A stretch of DNA of 35,738 nucleotides, from assembly GCA_013359135.1 (NCBI GenBank), contig JABWCN010000045.1:1-35738 (forward strand), given 5' to 3'. This document shows positions 1-8,628 of the stretch, one piece after another. A model generated the notes under the pieces. It was not told where the DNA came from. It ran no database searches and was given only the letters and a program-made list of their open reading frames with translations. This DNA comes from Pseudobdellovibrionaceae bacterium (GTDB lineage Bacteria > Bdellovibrionota > Bdellovibrionia > Bdellovibrionales > Bdellovibrionaceae). Within the stretch, counting starts at the first letter, position 1. Every line of letters begins with the position of its first letter. Both the position numbers and the translations under genes were made by a program.

Positions 1-74
1 CGATCCTGTTTGTTTGTTGCTAAACAAAAGGGTAACTGAGTTATCCACATCTTTTCATCCCTAGATGTGTCAGA
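1..74. other. Downstream flank of the glycosyltransferase gene
   Basis: Non-coding as far as visible. On the minus strand, after the glycosyltransferase stop codon, there are two small inverted repeats: 7-bp arms with a 10-base loop at about 45-69, and TTTGTTT/AAACAAA at about 9-28. Neither is followed by a clear T-run, so I do not call a terminator. Confidence 0.3.
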
Positions 75-1211
75 TCAAGTCGTAGCTTCTACAGATAATT
101 CTGTGGTTTCCGAATTAACAACTTGGTTCTTAATTTTTTCAAATATTAAATCTTTGTTATAGATTTTTGATTTCTCAATCGCCTTTATAGAGAGGTTTTG
201 CTTAAGAATCTCATTTGATGCTAAACTAGCTATTTTTTCTTCAATATCCTTTGCATCTTTAGCGTTATGTAGAAGACCGTTGATATTTTCATCGATAATA
301 AAGGGAATACTACCGCTTCGGCTTCCAATTACTGGTGTTCCCACATACATGGACTCAATCACAATACGTCCAAAAGTCTCTTCGTAGGAAGGAACTAAAG
401 TAAAATCAGCGCCTTTAAGGTAAGGAAAAATATTTTCCTGATGACCGATAAATGTAACGTATTTTTCTAAGCCCATAGAAATAACTTTCTCGTGTAATTC
501 TTTTTTGATATTGCGCTCACCATAAGTATTATCACCAAGGATTAGCAATAGAAAAGGTCGATCGTTGTTGTGAGCTATTGCAAGTGCTTCTATGGCAAGA
601 TCTTGACCCTTTTGTGGGTCAAGTCTAGAGGCCATAATTGCTGTTTTCAGTGAAGAAAGTTCCTTAGGAAAAAAAATCTTCAAGTCTTTTTTTTCATGTT
701 TAAAATTTTTAGGTGTCGAAATCCAATCAGGAATGATCTCTATTTTTGAATTATCAATGGGTAAGTAGTTTAAATGATTTCTTCTTTGATATTCAGTTAA
801 AACAATTAATTTATTTATTCTAGAGTACAAAAGCTTGTGAAATATATCTTTTTTTGTGTAGTTTACCAACATGTGGGACAGACAAGTTAGTTTGATATTT
901 TTTTTTCCGACTAATGCTGGCGTTATGTACTTAAGGCTTGGTAGCCTATTTACAATAATAGAGCTTGGTTCAAAGTGATTAATTATTTTGTAAATGCTTA
1001 TAATTTTTTGGATAAATGAGGATTTTGGATTAATCGTGGCAGTTCTAAGGTTTTTTTCTTTAAGTCTTAAATCAATAGAAGAACCTTCATAACATAGAAA
1101 AATAGCTTCGTAACCATGATCAATGAACTCAATAAAAAGTTCACTTGAAACCATTTCTAGTCCACCCCATGAGTTAGATAAGCAGGAAACTAATATTTTA
1201 TCTTTTTTCAT
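75..1211 (-). CDS. Glycosyltransferase family 4 (GT-B fold)
   Basis: 378 residues with no signal peptide or clear membrane segment, so probably cytosolic or membrane-peripheral. The C-terminal half carries the GT4 donor-site features: SRLDPQKG at 195-202, with the Arg and Lys that bind the nucleotide-sugar phosphates, and the EX7E motif E278-x7-E286 in EETFGRIVIE, followed by GTPVIGSRSGSIPF. The N-terminal acceptor domain is divergent (WGGLEMVSSEL near 15-25, normal for this fold). It probably adds a sugar from a nucleotide donor to a lipid or surface glycan; the sugar and acceptor cannot be read from sequence. It stands alone here, with no other polysaccharide genes to its right. The last ~12 residues (SETTELSVEATT) look like a disordered tail. 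The family call is firm; the substrate is unknown. Confidence 0.9.
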   Translation of the reverse strand: MKKDKILVSCLSNSWGGLEMVSSELFIEFIDHGYEAIFLCYEGSSIDLRLKEKNLRTATINPKSSFIQKIISIYKIINHFEPSSIIVNRLPSLKYITPALVGKKNIKLTCLSHMLVNYTKKDIFHKLLYSRINKLIVLTEYQRRNHLNYLPIDNSKIEIIPDWISTPKNFKHEKKDLKIFFPKELSSLKTAIMASRLDPQKGQDLAIEALAIAHNNDRPFLLLILGDNTYGERNIKKELHEKVISMGLEKYVTFIGHQENIFPYLKGADFTLVPSYEETFGRIVIESMYVGTPVIGSRSGSIPFIIDENINGLLHNAKDAKDIEEKIASLASNEILKQNLSIKAIEKSKIYNKDLIFEKIKNQVVNSETTELSVEATT

Positions 1212-1566
1212 AGATTTTCGATTCTTTAAAGAGAAACTTACACTTTGATGTTAAAATAAAGCGGTTAAAATAACTAGTTATTTGTAAAATCAATCTATGG
1301 ATTAAGCTGCACTAAAGTCTGGTTGGTTGTAGTGATTACACGATGAATAAAAGGTCTCTTCTAAAAAACTAAGAACAAGATAATTGCAACTAAAATTTAA
1401 ATTTGTATAAAATAGAGACTTTTTCTTTAAAGAGATTTTACTCATTTTTCTATATTGCGTATCAATAATAATCACTTTTTTCTTTAATATATAAAACTTA
1501 GTCAAAAAATTAAAAATTTTGCTTTAGACTGTCTTGTTGCTTTTTTTTCTTACCGATAGTTAGGCA
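1212..1566. other. 355-base divergent intergenic region
   Basis: It separates the minus-strand glycosyltransferase from the plus-strand lipoprotein/fibre operon and so should hold both promoters. It is extremely AT-rich. A perfect 16-bp palindrome sits at 1268-1283. AT-rich -10-like strings such as TATAAA near 1491-1496 (plus strand) are present, but I cannot choose one. A 67-codon minus-strand ORF at 1302-1505 has a Lys/Phe/Asn-dominated composition and no RBS, and I treat it as chance. Confidence 0.5.
1268..1283. promoter_or_regulatory. Perfect 16-bp palindrome
   Basis: AAATAACTAGTTATTT reads identically on both strands. It lies 57 bases upstream of the glycosyltransferase start and about 285 bases upstream of the lipoprotein/fibre operon. 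It could be a dimeric repressor operator for the glycosyltransferase promoter. It is AT-rich, so chance cannot be excluded. Confidence 0.3.
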
Positions 1567-1860
1567 GTGAGAAAGTTGAGATTTTTTTTTACTTTAGTTG
1601 TGATCTTTTTGGCTGGATGTTATATGAACGCGTCCATAACTAGTCTTACACCAGAAGCACCAACACTTTCTTTCAGTAAAATGGCATTGATGGAAAATGT
1701 CTCAGGAGCTAGTCACTACGAAGTCACATCAATAAATGGATATCGGGTCAGGCAGGCTGCGGGAATTCTTATCAATAAACAGATGGCAAAAACCCCAAAT
1801 GGATACAGAGTTTTTTTGAACGTTAATGGACGTATTTCATCACAGGAGCTAGATCAATGA
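1567..1860 (+). CDS. Small lipoprotein encoded with the fibre adhesin
   Basis: 97 residues from a GTG start. GTG is the first possible start after an in-frame TAG at 1561-1563, and the first ATG lies beyond the lipobox. The signal peptide ends in a clean lipobox, L15-A-G-C18, so the mature protein is a lipidated ~80-residue domain, probably in the outer membrane. I do not recognise the mature domain; it looks beta-rich (NGYRV occurs twice, at about 57-61 and 78-82, hinting at a short internal repeat). Its stop codon overlaps the ATG of the giant fibre gene (ATGA at 1857-1860), so the two are translationally coupled. A role as anchor, secretion aid or periplasmic partner of the fibre is inferred from that coupling alone. 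Confidence 0.7.
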   Translation: MRKLRFFFTLVVIFLAGCYMNASITSLTPEAPTLSFSKMALMENVSGASHYEVTSINGYRVRQAAGILINKQMAKTPNGYRVFLNVNGRISSQELDQ

Positions 1861-4800
1861 AAAATATTTTTTTTGCTCTACTATTGTTTCTGTTTGATAT
1901 CGCTATTGCCAGTAATCCAGGTGTTTCTTATCAAGGACGAATTTTTAAACCTGATGGTAGCCCATTAGAGGGTGCGAGTGTTCAGTTTCGGATGCAGATT
2001 AGATCCCCAGGTTCAGAGAACTGTCTTTTATATGAAGAGGTTCAAGTTATAAACATGGTTGGCAGTTCGGGAATTTTTTCTATTACGTTGAATGATGGGA
2101 CAGGGACTCGTCTAGACACACCGACATACCAAGTAAATCGTATTTTTGCAAATCGTGATATAATGACCTTTGATTCTTCAAGATGTGCTGCTGGTACTAC
2201 GTATACCCCCAATACCGCTGATGGAAGAAAGTTTGTAGTTTATTTTAAAGATGAAACTATGAGTGCCTATGAGCCATTGCCTATCATGAGTTTAAATTAT
2301 GTACCTCAAGCTATGTATGCACTCGAAACTCAAAAAATAGATACTTTTGGTAGTTCAAATTTATTGAGAGCTGTTGATGGCAGCGGTAATCCAACTTCAG
2401 CACCGGCTCTTGATCCGGCACAGTTAGCAAATTTGAATAGTTTGCTTGCGGGAACTTCTACCCAATACGCGACTAGCGCTTCTTTTAGTACTGTTCAGAG
2501 TTTTGCAAAAACAACATTGCCGACATGTGCAATTGGAGAAGTTCTTAAGTCAAATGGGACATCACTTGCTTGTGTGACCGATGCAACAGGTTCAGCTGGA
2601 GGGAGTGGAACAGTAACAGATGTCACTTCTGGTAATGCTTATCTGGCGGTGGCAACGGGAACAACGACTCCTGTTTTGACATTAAATGTGGGTACTTCGG
2701 CTAACACCGTAGCGGCTGGAAATGACGGTCGTATTACAGGTGCGCTTCAAAGTGGATCTGCAGCTGGTGGAAGTCTGACGGGTTCATACCCAAATCCTAC
2801 CCTAGCTAACGGTGTGATAGCAGATGCTCAAATCTCAGGTACTGCTGGGATCAGTGATTCTAAACTGGCAACTATTTCAACTGCGGGCAAAGTTTCAGGA
2901 AATGCAATTACAAGCGGAACTATAGGTGGCAGTACTTCTGTAAATACAAGCGGAAATATTCAAACTACTGGTGCTATTAAGTTATATGATTCAACGCCTA
3001 GTAATTCAGTGAGTCTTAAAGCTCCAGCAACAATAACAACAAGTTATGATTTGATTTTTCCATCTGATAAGCCTTCTGTCTCTGGATATATTCTTGCTGG
3101 AGATACATCGGGGAATTTAACATGGGTAGCTCCAAGTTCTGGAAGTGTAACAAGCGTGACAGCAACAGCACCTGTTGCCTCCACAGGAGGAGCAACACCA
3201 GTTATTTCTATGAGTCAGGCGAATAACACTACTGCTGGATATTTATCAAGTGCGGATTGGAATAGTTTCAATGGTAAGATGACATCGACTTTGAGTTCGG
3301 GCAATATATTCGTTGGTAATGGATCCAATGTAGCTACGGGTGTGGCTCCTTCTGGTGATGTATCTGTTACAAATGCAGGAGCCTTTACGGTAACCAAAGT
3401 GCAAAATACGGCAGTGAGTTCAACGACGCCAACAACAGCGGGACAAGTTTTACGATTTTCAGGGACTCAGTGGGCACCAAATTTTTTATCGATGTTTGAT
3501 TTACGTTCTACAATAACCGGGACTCAAGCCTTTGGAGGAGTTGGTTGTACTGCGGGACAAACACTGACTTGGACTGTGGCTACAGACAATCTATCATGTA
3601 CGACCATAGCTATCAATGATGGTCAAATTACCAATAGTGTTTCACGTACAGCTAATACATTTCTAGCTGCTCCAAATGGTTCAGCAGGCATTGCGAGTTA
3701 TAGAACGATAGCAAGTGCTGATCTTCCAAGTATTAGTAGTGGAATGACAGGAACATTACCTGCGACTAACGGTGGAACAGGTCAAGCAAGCTACACAACC
3801 GGTGATATATTGTATGCCTCTTCTTCTACAGCATTATCATCACTAGCGGCTGGAACAAGTGGGTATGTGCTAACAAGTGGTGGACCTGGTGTAGCACCAA
3901 GTTGGACTGCAGCAACGAGTGGAGCTTTGTCATCGTTAGGTGCGGCAGCTTCGACAAATACAATTAATAACGCCAATTTTGGCCAAGTTTGGAACTGGCC
4001 ATCGGCAACGACTCAAAGTCCGTTAACTATCACAGCGAATAGCTTAACTACTGGTAGTTTACTTAGTTTAACAACATCAAGCACTTCAGTGAATTCAGCA
4101 TATGGATTGCTAAACGTGGCGAATTCAAGCTCAACAACAGCTGGTGTTCTAGCAAGATTTCAAGCCAATTCAACGACAGATTCAGGGTTTACCATTTTAA
4201 ATTCTGGAAATATTGGTGTTGGTATAACTGCGCCGCAAGCAGCATTGCATGTTGTTGGGACTTCAAGCTCTACAGGGGCTGCCCCATTGGCTTTAAAAGT
4301 TGTGGGAGGTCAAGGTGCTGCCACTTATCAAGGTGGTGGTATTTCATTACAAAGTGGTGTTGGAAATACGACTGGTCGAGGCGGAGATATTACGCTGACA
4401 TCAGGTGACGGCGGAGCCTCGGGAACCTCTGCCGGCAATATAACTTTGCAAGCCGGACAAACAACAGGATTTGGTGATGGCTGGAGTAATGGATACATTA
4501 AACTGATTTCAGGCTGTTTTTCTGGAAGCACTTGTGGCGCTTCAATTCAATTGACTACGTCAACAAATTCAACCACTGGCGGAGTAAGTATTAGTTCAGG
4601 AGTTCCTAACGTGTCCCAGTCTTCTAGTGGAAGTGTGAGTATTCTAACTGCAAATGCAATGTACACTACTAGTGGGACTATTAACTTAACAACAGGAAAT
4701 GCCGCTGGAAACTCTAATGCTGGAGATATAATTTTAGCGGCTGGTTCAGGCTCGGGATCTGGCAGTGGTGGTATAGTCAACATTACTGCAGGAGCTGGCG

Positions 4801-5987
4801 GCGCAACTAATACCGATGGTTCAAATGTTGTTATTAATGGTGGAGCTAAAGGTGGAGGTGGTGCAGATGGAAATGTTATTTTAGCTAACAATCGTGGAAA
4901 AGTGGGAATTGGAACATCTTCACCGTCTGTAGATTTACACGTCAAAAGTTCTAGCACCTATTCTCAGATAATGATTCAGTCATCGGGATCAAATGCAGAC
5001 AGTGGGTTGAGGATAAAAGATACTTCTGCTGATTGGAAAATTGGTAATAATATTTATGGAGCTGGAGCTGGAAAGTTTGGAATTTTCGATATGACAGCTT
5101 TGGAAAATAGATTACTGATTGATTCATCTGGAAAAGTGGGAATTGGAACAGCCTTTCCTGTGACAAGACTTCATGTTTCAAGCAACTCGACTGACTCTCA
5201 GTTTGCTTTATCGAATCCAAGTTATGGCGGATTTATAACAACTTCACCTTCAAGTAGTGGGCTGGTTTTGTCTGGAGGAGCTTCTTATTCTGGTGGCTCT
5301 TGGGTTCCTACTGGGAGTGCTGCAACTCATGTATCTGCAGCAAGTACCGGTTTTTCAGTCTATTCTGATTCGGGATTAACCAATGGAGTTTCATATACCC
5401 CAACAGAAAGATTTAGTATTTTAAACTCGGGGAGAGTAGGTGTTAATAATGGATCACCTTCTTATCAATTAGATGTTACGGGTGATATAAATACGACTAC
5501 CTTATTGAGAATCGGTGGAACACAGATCTGTTCAAGTTCAGGTTGTACATCTTCATCTGACTTACGATTAAAAGAAGATATACAGCCTTTGTATGGAGCT
5601 CTGGAAAGTTTATTAAAGCTTCAAGGTGTTACTTACAATTGGCGAGACCGAGAAAAATTTGGCGATAAACATCAAATCGGTTTGATTGCTCAAGATTTAG
5701 AAAAAGTCTTTCCAGAAGTGGTTGTTACGGACAAAGAAACTGGTCTTAAATCAGTGGCCTATGACCATTTAATAGCTCCAGTTATTGAAGCGATTAAAAC
5801 TTTAAATGATAAAATTGAAAAAATTTTTCAGACACAAGAGCAGCAAAAAAGAAAAATAGCTAATCTTAATGAGAAGTTAAATTATGGAATTATTGATCAA
5901 AATGAAAGAATAAAAAAATTAGAGAAAGAAAATGAGGATCTTAAACAACGTCTCGAGCTTTTAGAAAAAACTATACAGAATAAGTAG
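1857..5987 (+). CDS. Giant trimeric fibre/adhesin with S74 self-cleaving chaperone
   Basis: 1376 residues. Signal peptide at 1-18, then a compact N-terminal beta domain (YQGRIFKPDGSPLEGA, about 23-160). A very long Gly/Ser/Thr-rich, beta-helix-like shaft follows, with tail-fibre motifs (NGGTGQ; GSLTGSYPNPTL) and four GxVGxxxxxPxxxLxV-type repeats. The last ~142 residues are a Peptidase_S74 intramolecular chaperone: SDLRLKEDI at 1234-1242, then IGLIAQDLEKVFPEVV, ending in a coiled coil (about 1300-1375). The serine-aspartate cleavage pair (S1234/D1235) and the lysine five residues on (K1239) match the endosialidase autoprotease. By family knowledge the chaperone trimerises the shaft and then cuts itself off. 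Bdellovibrio encodes many such mosaic adhesive trimer proteins, used in prey recognition. The ligand is unknown; the distal tip would be the region just before residue 1234. Confidence 0.88.
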   Translation: MKNIFFALLLFLFDIAIASNPGVSYQGRIFKPDGSPLEGASVQFRMQIRSPGSENCLLYEEVQVINMVGSSGIFSITLNDGTGTRLDTPTYQVNRIFANRDIMTFDSSRCAAGTTYTPNTADGRKFVVYFKDETMSAYEPLPIMSLNYVPQAMYALETQKIDTFGSSNLLRAVDGSGNPTSAPALDPAQLANLNSLLAGTSTQYATSASFSTVQSFAKTTLPTCAIGEVLKSNGTSLACVTDATGSAGGSGTVTDVTSGNAYLAVATGTTTPVLTLNVGTSANTVAAGNDGRITGALQSGSAAGGSLTGSYPNPTLANGVIADAQISGTAGISDSKLATISTAGKVSGNAITSGTIGGSTSVNTSGNIQTTGAIKLYDSTPSNSVSLKAPATITTSYDLIFPSDKPSVSGYILAGDTSGNLTWVAPSSGSVTSVTATAPVASTGGATPVISMSQANNTTAGYLSSADWNSFNGKMTSTLSSGNIFVGNGSNVATGVAPSGDVSVTNAGAFTVTKVQNTAVSSTTPTTAGQVLRFSGTQWAPNFLSMFDLRSTITGTQAFGGVGCTAGQTLTWTVATDNLSCTTIAINDGQITNSVSRTANTFLAAPNGSAGIASYRTIASADLPSISSGMTGTLPATNGGTGQASYTTGDILYASSSTALSSLAAGTSGYVLTSGGPGVAPSWTAATSGALSSLGAAASTNTINNANFGQVWNWPSATTQSPLTITANSLTTGSLLSLTTSSTSVNSAYGLLNVANSSSTTAGVLARFQANSTTDSGFTILNSGNIGVGITAPQAALHVVGTSSSTGAAPLALKVVGGQGAATYQGGGISLQSGVGNTTGRGGDITLTSGDGGASGTSAGNITLQAGQTTGFGDGWSNGYIKLISGCFSGSTCGASIQLTTSTNSTTGGVSISSGVPNVSQSSSGSVSILTANAMYTTSGTINLTTGNAAGNSNAGDIILAAGSGSGSGSGGIVNITAGAGGATNTDGSNVVINGGAKGGGGADGNVILANNRGKVGIGTSSPSVDLHVKSSSTYSQIMIQSSGSNADSGLRIKDTSADWKIGNNIYGAGAGKFGIFDMTALENRLLIDSSGKVGIGTAFPVTRLHVSSNSTDSQFALSNPSYGGFITTSPSSSGLVLSGGASYSGGSWVPTGSAATHVSAASTGFSVYSDSGLTNGVSYTPTERFSILNSGRVGVNNGSPSYQLDVTGDINTTTLLRIGGTQICSSSGCTSSSDLRLKEDIQPLYGALESLLKLQGVTYNWRDREKFGDKHQIGLIAQDLEKVFPEVVVTDKETGLKSVAYDHLIAPVIEAIKTLNDKIEKIFQTQEQQKRKIANLNEKLNYGIIDQNERIKKLEKENEDLKQRLELLEKTIQNK
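4895..5150 (+). repeat. 22-bp direct repeat inside the fibre shaft
   Basis: The same 22 bases (T, then GGAAAAGTGGGAATTGGAAC, then A) occur at 4895-4916 and 5129-5150. They encode the GKVGIGT core of two shaft repeats. Such identical blocks allow in-frame recombination that lengthens, shortens or swaps shaft modules. Two more diverged copies of the protein motif lie at about 4210-4255 and 5430-5475. Confidence 0.6.
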
Positions 5988-6015
5988 GTTGGAGTTTATT
6001 AACTACACTATTGAG

Positions 6016-6504
6016 TTACTTAGACGCTTCCATTTTTAGGAGTTTTTTCTTATAATGTAAACCACCAGAATAACCTCCAATAGAACCATCAGCTGCAATC
6101 ACTCGATGGCAAGGAATAATAATACAAATTGGATTTTTACCATTAGCAGAGCCCACAGCTCTATAAGCTTTAGCATTGTTAATAGCAGTAGCAATGTCTT
6201 TATATGACTTAGTTGTACCAAAGGGAATTCTGGAAAGTTGTTTCCATACCTTTTTTTGAAAAAGTGTTCCCTCGGGATCTAAGGGTAAATCAAAAGTTTT
6301 TCTGGTCCCAGAAAAAAACTCATTGAGTTGTTTTTCAGTTTCAAGAAGTAGCTCCTGTACTGATTTAGGTTGATCCTTGAGTGTAGAAGTATGCTTAGCT
6401 AAATTTTTTGATTTTTCCCAACCTACACTTTTAAGGCCTGTTTCACTAGCAACAATATAAATTGTGCCTATCAACGTATTTATTTTTTTTTCAACCAAAC
6501 TCAT
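6016..6504 (-). CDS. ogt: Methylated-DNA--[protein]-cysteine S-methyltransferase
   Basis: 162 residues, normal for the single-enzyme Ogt type without an Ada regulatory domain. It moves the alkyl group from O6-alkylguanine (or O4-alkylthymine) in DNA to its own cysteine, a suicidal repair reaction in the cytoplasm. The active-site PCHR motif is at 131-134 (acceptor C132). It is preceded by the helix-turn-helix signature IPFGTTKSYKDIA (93-105) and the arginine-finger region YRAVGSANGKNP (114-125), and followed by GSIGGYSGG. It is the last gene of a four-gene minus-strand operon. Its ATG overlaps the stop of the DUF1232 gene by 4 bases, so it should be co-translated with it. Its 3' end faces the fibre gene across only 28 bases. 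Confidence 0.95.
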   Translation of the reverse strand: MSLVEKKINTLIGTIYIVASETGLKSVGWEKSKNLAKHTSTLKDQPKSVQELLLETEKQLNEFFSGTRKTFDLPLDPEGTLFQKKVWKQLSRIPFGTTKSYKDIATAINNAKAYRAVGSANGKNPICIIIPCHRVIAADGSIGGYSGGLHYKKKLLKMEASK

Positions 6505-7022
6505 AATCTATTCTTCTTTATTTTAGCTAAAATATAGCTTATTACGCCAAAGTCGTCAATAAAACCAAGAAATCCAACTCCATCTGGAATAATATCGAAA
6601 GGATTTAAAAGATAGGCTAGAGCTCCAATAGCTAAAAGTTTCATTTTTTTGTTTTGAGTGGCTTTAATAAAAAATAAGAGTTCTTTAACTAACAAGGTTA
6701 TCTCATTTTGTTTTACAGACGTTTTTAAGTAGGAATTAACTCTTTTAATGAAGTTTTTGTTTTGAAGCTCCTTTTCTCCTTGTCGAGTAAGGTCTTTTTC
6801 AAAATCGGCCTCAGTTTTTATTTCGTTCAAATTAAAATTAAGATCATTAGTTTTTTGCTGAAAATAAATATGATACTTAACAGGAATTTCAAAAGAATCA
6901 GCTTTTGTCAGCCACCTTCTAATCGTCATGTTTGATATTGGTAAATCCTGAGCCAATTGTTCCGGAGACAAAGAGCTATCCTTAATTATTTTCTTCAGAT
7001 CTTGAACTTTAATTTTTTTCAT
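6501..7022 (-). CDS. DUF1232 (YkvA-like) protein with N-terminal HTH-like segment
   Basis: 173 residues. The C-terminal third is a DUF1232 domain: YLLNPFDIIPD at 137-147 followed by GFLGFIDDFGV (about 150-160), a pattern with two short hydrophobic hairpin segments that may dip into the membrane. The N-terminus (about 18-40, LSPEQLAQDLPISNMTIRRW) looks like a helix-turn-helix of the kind that recognises DNA. The middle (about 60-110) is a charged helical linker. DUF1232 proteins have no established biochemical role. The start lies 14 bases inside the preceding TolC-like gene, with an AAAAGG ribosome-binding site just upstream, and the stop overlaps ogt. The HTH reading is tentative, as no profile search was possible. 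Confidence 0.75.
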   Translation of the reverse strand: MKKIKVQDLKKIIKDSSLSPEQLAQDLPISNMTIRRWLTKADSFEIPVKYHIYFQQKTNDLNFNLNEIKTEADFEKDLTRQGEKELQNKNFIKRVNSYLKTSVKQNEITLLVKELLFFIKATQNKKMKLLAIGALAYLLNPFDIIPDGVGFLGFIDDFGVISYILAKIKKNRL

Positions 7023-8628
7023 TGACCTTTTCGCCTTGGCTAGAAGTTAAAAGTAGTCTGTTTATTCTAGCTCGAGCTAATCGATAATTCAAGTGAGCTT
7101 CTGCAATTTTTGATTTTGCAGTTAGATGGTCCTGGAGTACCGATAGTAATCCAAAAAAGTCTACTTGTAACCCTAAATTAATTTTTTGTTCAAAAAGTTG
7201 TTTTCTTTTGTTTTGTAGATCAAGATTCAATAGAGAAAGATCGTATGATTTTAATGAAGCCAGATAGTTTTGGTAAACCTCATTAGCTTTTTGTTGAGTA
7301 AAAGCGTTTAGTTGTTCTTTTTGTAGAACTAACTCTTTGGTTTTGATTTTTGAAATTTCAATCATGACACCGTAAGGTAATCCTAAACCAGTAAGAGAAG
7401 AGCCAGATGGGTCAATCCAACTCCAATAAGCTTTTTTCTGTTCAACTTTAGATATTTCTATAATTTTATCTAACTGTTTAACTTCTAATGAAAGGTTAAC
7501 AGAATCATTGAATAAGCTATTTTTGTTTACGGCTATGGGGTGAGAAATTGAATTTTGCTCTTTTCTCCAGGAGATCATTTTAATTTTTTCTGGATTTGAA
7601 AAACCAACCAGAACTGATAAATTTCCTTTTTGAATAACAATGTTCTTAGCAATTTCATTTTTGTCTGAAACTAAATTGTTAAGAATGGATTGAATATTAT
7701 CCGTAGATCCTACAGGATACTGACCAAGATTTTCTCTTATTTCTATGCTGTCATGTAGGAATTGAGCATACTTAATCATAGCGTCATAGTATCCCAAAAC
7801 TTCCTCGTCTCTGAGGATCATATTAGCAAGAGCTTCTACCTGAAGTTGAGTATCTAGTTTTAAAATTTGCAAAGTTATTTTTTCAGCCTCTGCTTGGATA
7901 TTCGTTTCTTTCGATTTAAGCCAATTTGAAGGGAAAAGGAATGGCGTCAGATCCCCAAGAACACCAATCAAGTTAGCGATTCCTCCTCCACTTAAGATAG
8001 CTCCAATAGAGCTAATTGTTAATCTTGGGGCAAGAGCTAGGTAGTTAGCTTCTGCATTTTTTCTGGCTTCAATAACTTTTTGGTATTCAATTCTGGTATC
8101 AAAAGATTTTTCTGACGTAATGGCGAGAAGATCTTCAATATAAAAATTGCTTTTACCCTTAAATCCGGGGATATCATTTTCATGATAGTTCCTCTTGGCT
8201 GAAAGATGAAAAGGAGTTAGTTTCTCGTCTTGTATTTGAAAATCAAAAGTTTCCTCATTATAGCAGAGGATAATCTTTAAATCTTTTCCATAAAGACAAT
8301 TATCTTTTTCGTTTAGGATGAGTTCAGTAGAATTTGTTTCTGAGTCTATACCTTTAAGTGTTACTGTACTTTGAGTAAAACCAGATAGACTTAGTTGATA
8401 TTCATTCTTTATCGGAATTACTTTTTTATCTTTGGAAAATATTTTAATTAAAATATTATTCTTATCTTCGTTGTTGATATCTACTTTGACAATAAAACTT
8501 TCATTACTTTTTTTGGAATTGATAGTGTTTAAAACCCCATAGTAACTGCCATTAATATCGAGTTCAATACAGCCTGTTTCAAAAAAAGCAATACAACATA
8601 ATATGAAAAATGGAATTAGTTTTTTCAT
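7009..8628 (-). CDS. TolC-like outer-membrane efflux lipoprotein with extra N-terminal domain
   Basis: About 539 residues if translation starts at the ATG overlapping the upstream stop (TAATG at 8626-8630); a start 12 bases earlier at 8640 is also possible. The signal peptide ends in ETGC, a plausible though unusual lipobox. A ~120-residue beta-rich domain beginning NGSYYG follows. The rest is an outer-membrane efflux (TolC/OEP) region of long heptad-like helices, containing SVLVGF and ending in a helix of the type LNYRLARARINRLLL. TolC proteins form trimeric channels across the outer membrane. No pump or adaptor gene lies in this operon, so it may pair with the RND pumps encoded to the right or act with another exporter. 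At ~540 residues it exceeds the usual 420-480 because of the N-terminal insert. Confidence 0.75.
   Translation of the reverse strand: MKKLIPFFILCCIAFFETGCIELDINGSYYGVLNTINSKKSNESFIVKVDINNEDKNNILIKIFSKDKKVIPIKNEYQLSLSGFTQSTVTLKGIDSETNSTELILNEKDNCLYGKDLKIILCYNEETFDFQIQDEKLTPFHLSAKRNYHENDIPGFKGKSNFYIEDLLAITSEKSFDTRIEYQKVIEARKNAEANYLALAPRLTISSIGAILSGGGIANLIGVLGDLTPFLFPSNWLKSKETNIQAEAEKITLQILKLDTQLQVEALANMILRDEEVLGYYDAMIKYAQFLHDSIEIRENLGQYPVGSTDNIQSILNNLVSDKNEIAKNIVIQKGNLSVLVGFSNPEKIKMISWRKEQNSISHPIAVNKNSLFNDSVNLSLEVKQLDKIIEISKVEQKKAYWSWIDPSGSSLTGLGLPYGVMIEISKIKTKELVLQKEQLNAFTQQKANEVYQNYLASLKSYDLSLLNLDLQNKRKQLFEQKINLGLQVDFFGLLSVLQDHLTAKSKIAEAHLNYRLARARINRLLLTSSQGEKVNEKN

Noticed and set aside
1302-1505. 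67-codon minus-strand ORF in the first intergenic region
   Set aside because: No ribosome-binding site, composition dominated by Lys, Phe and Asn as expected from AT-rich non-coding DNA, and no signal peptide or recognisable domain.
4328-4957. Two long minus-strand ORFs rich in proline inside the fibre gene
   Set aside because: They are mirror readings of the Gly/Ser/Thr-rich repeats (Gly codons read as Pro on the other strand).
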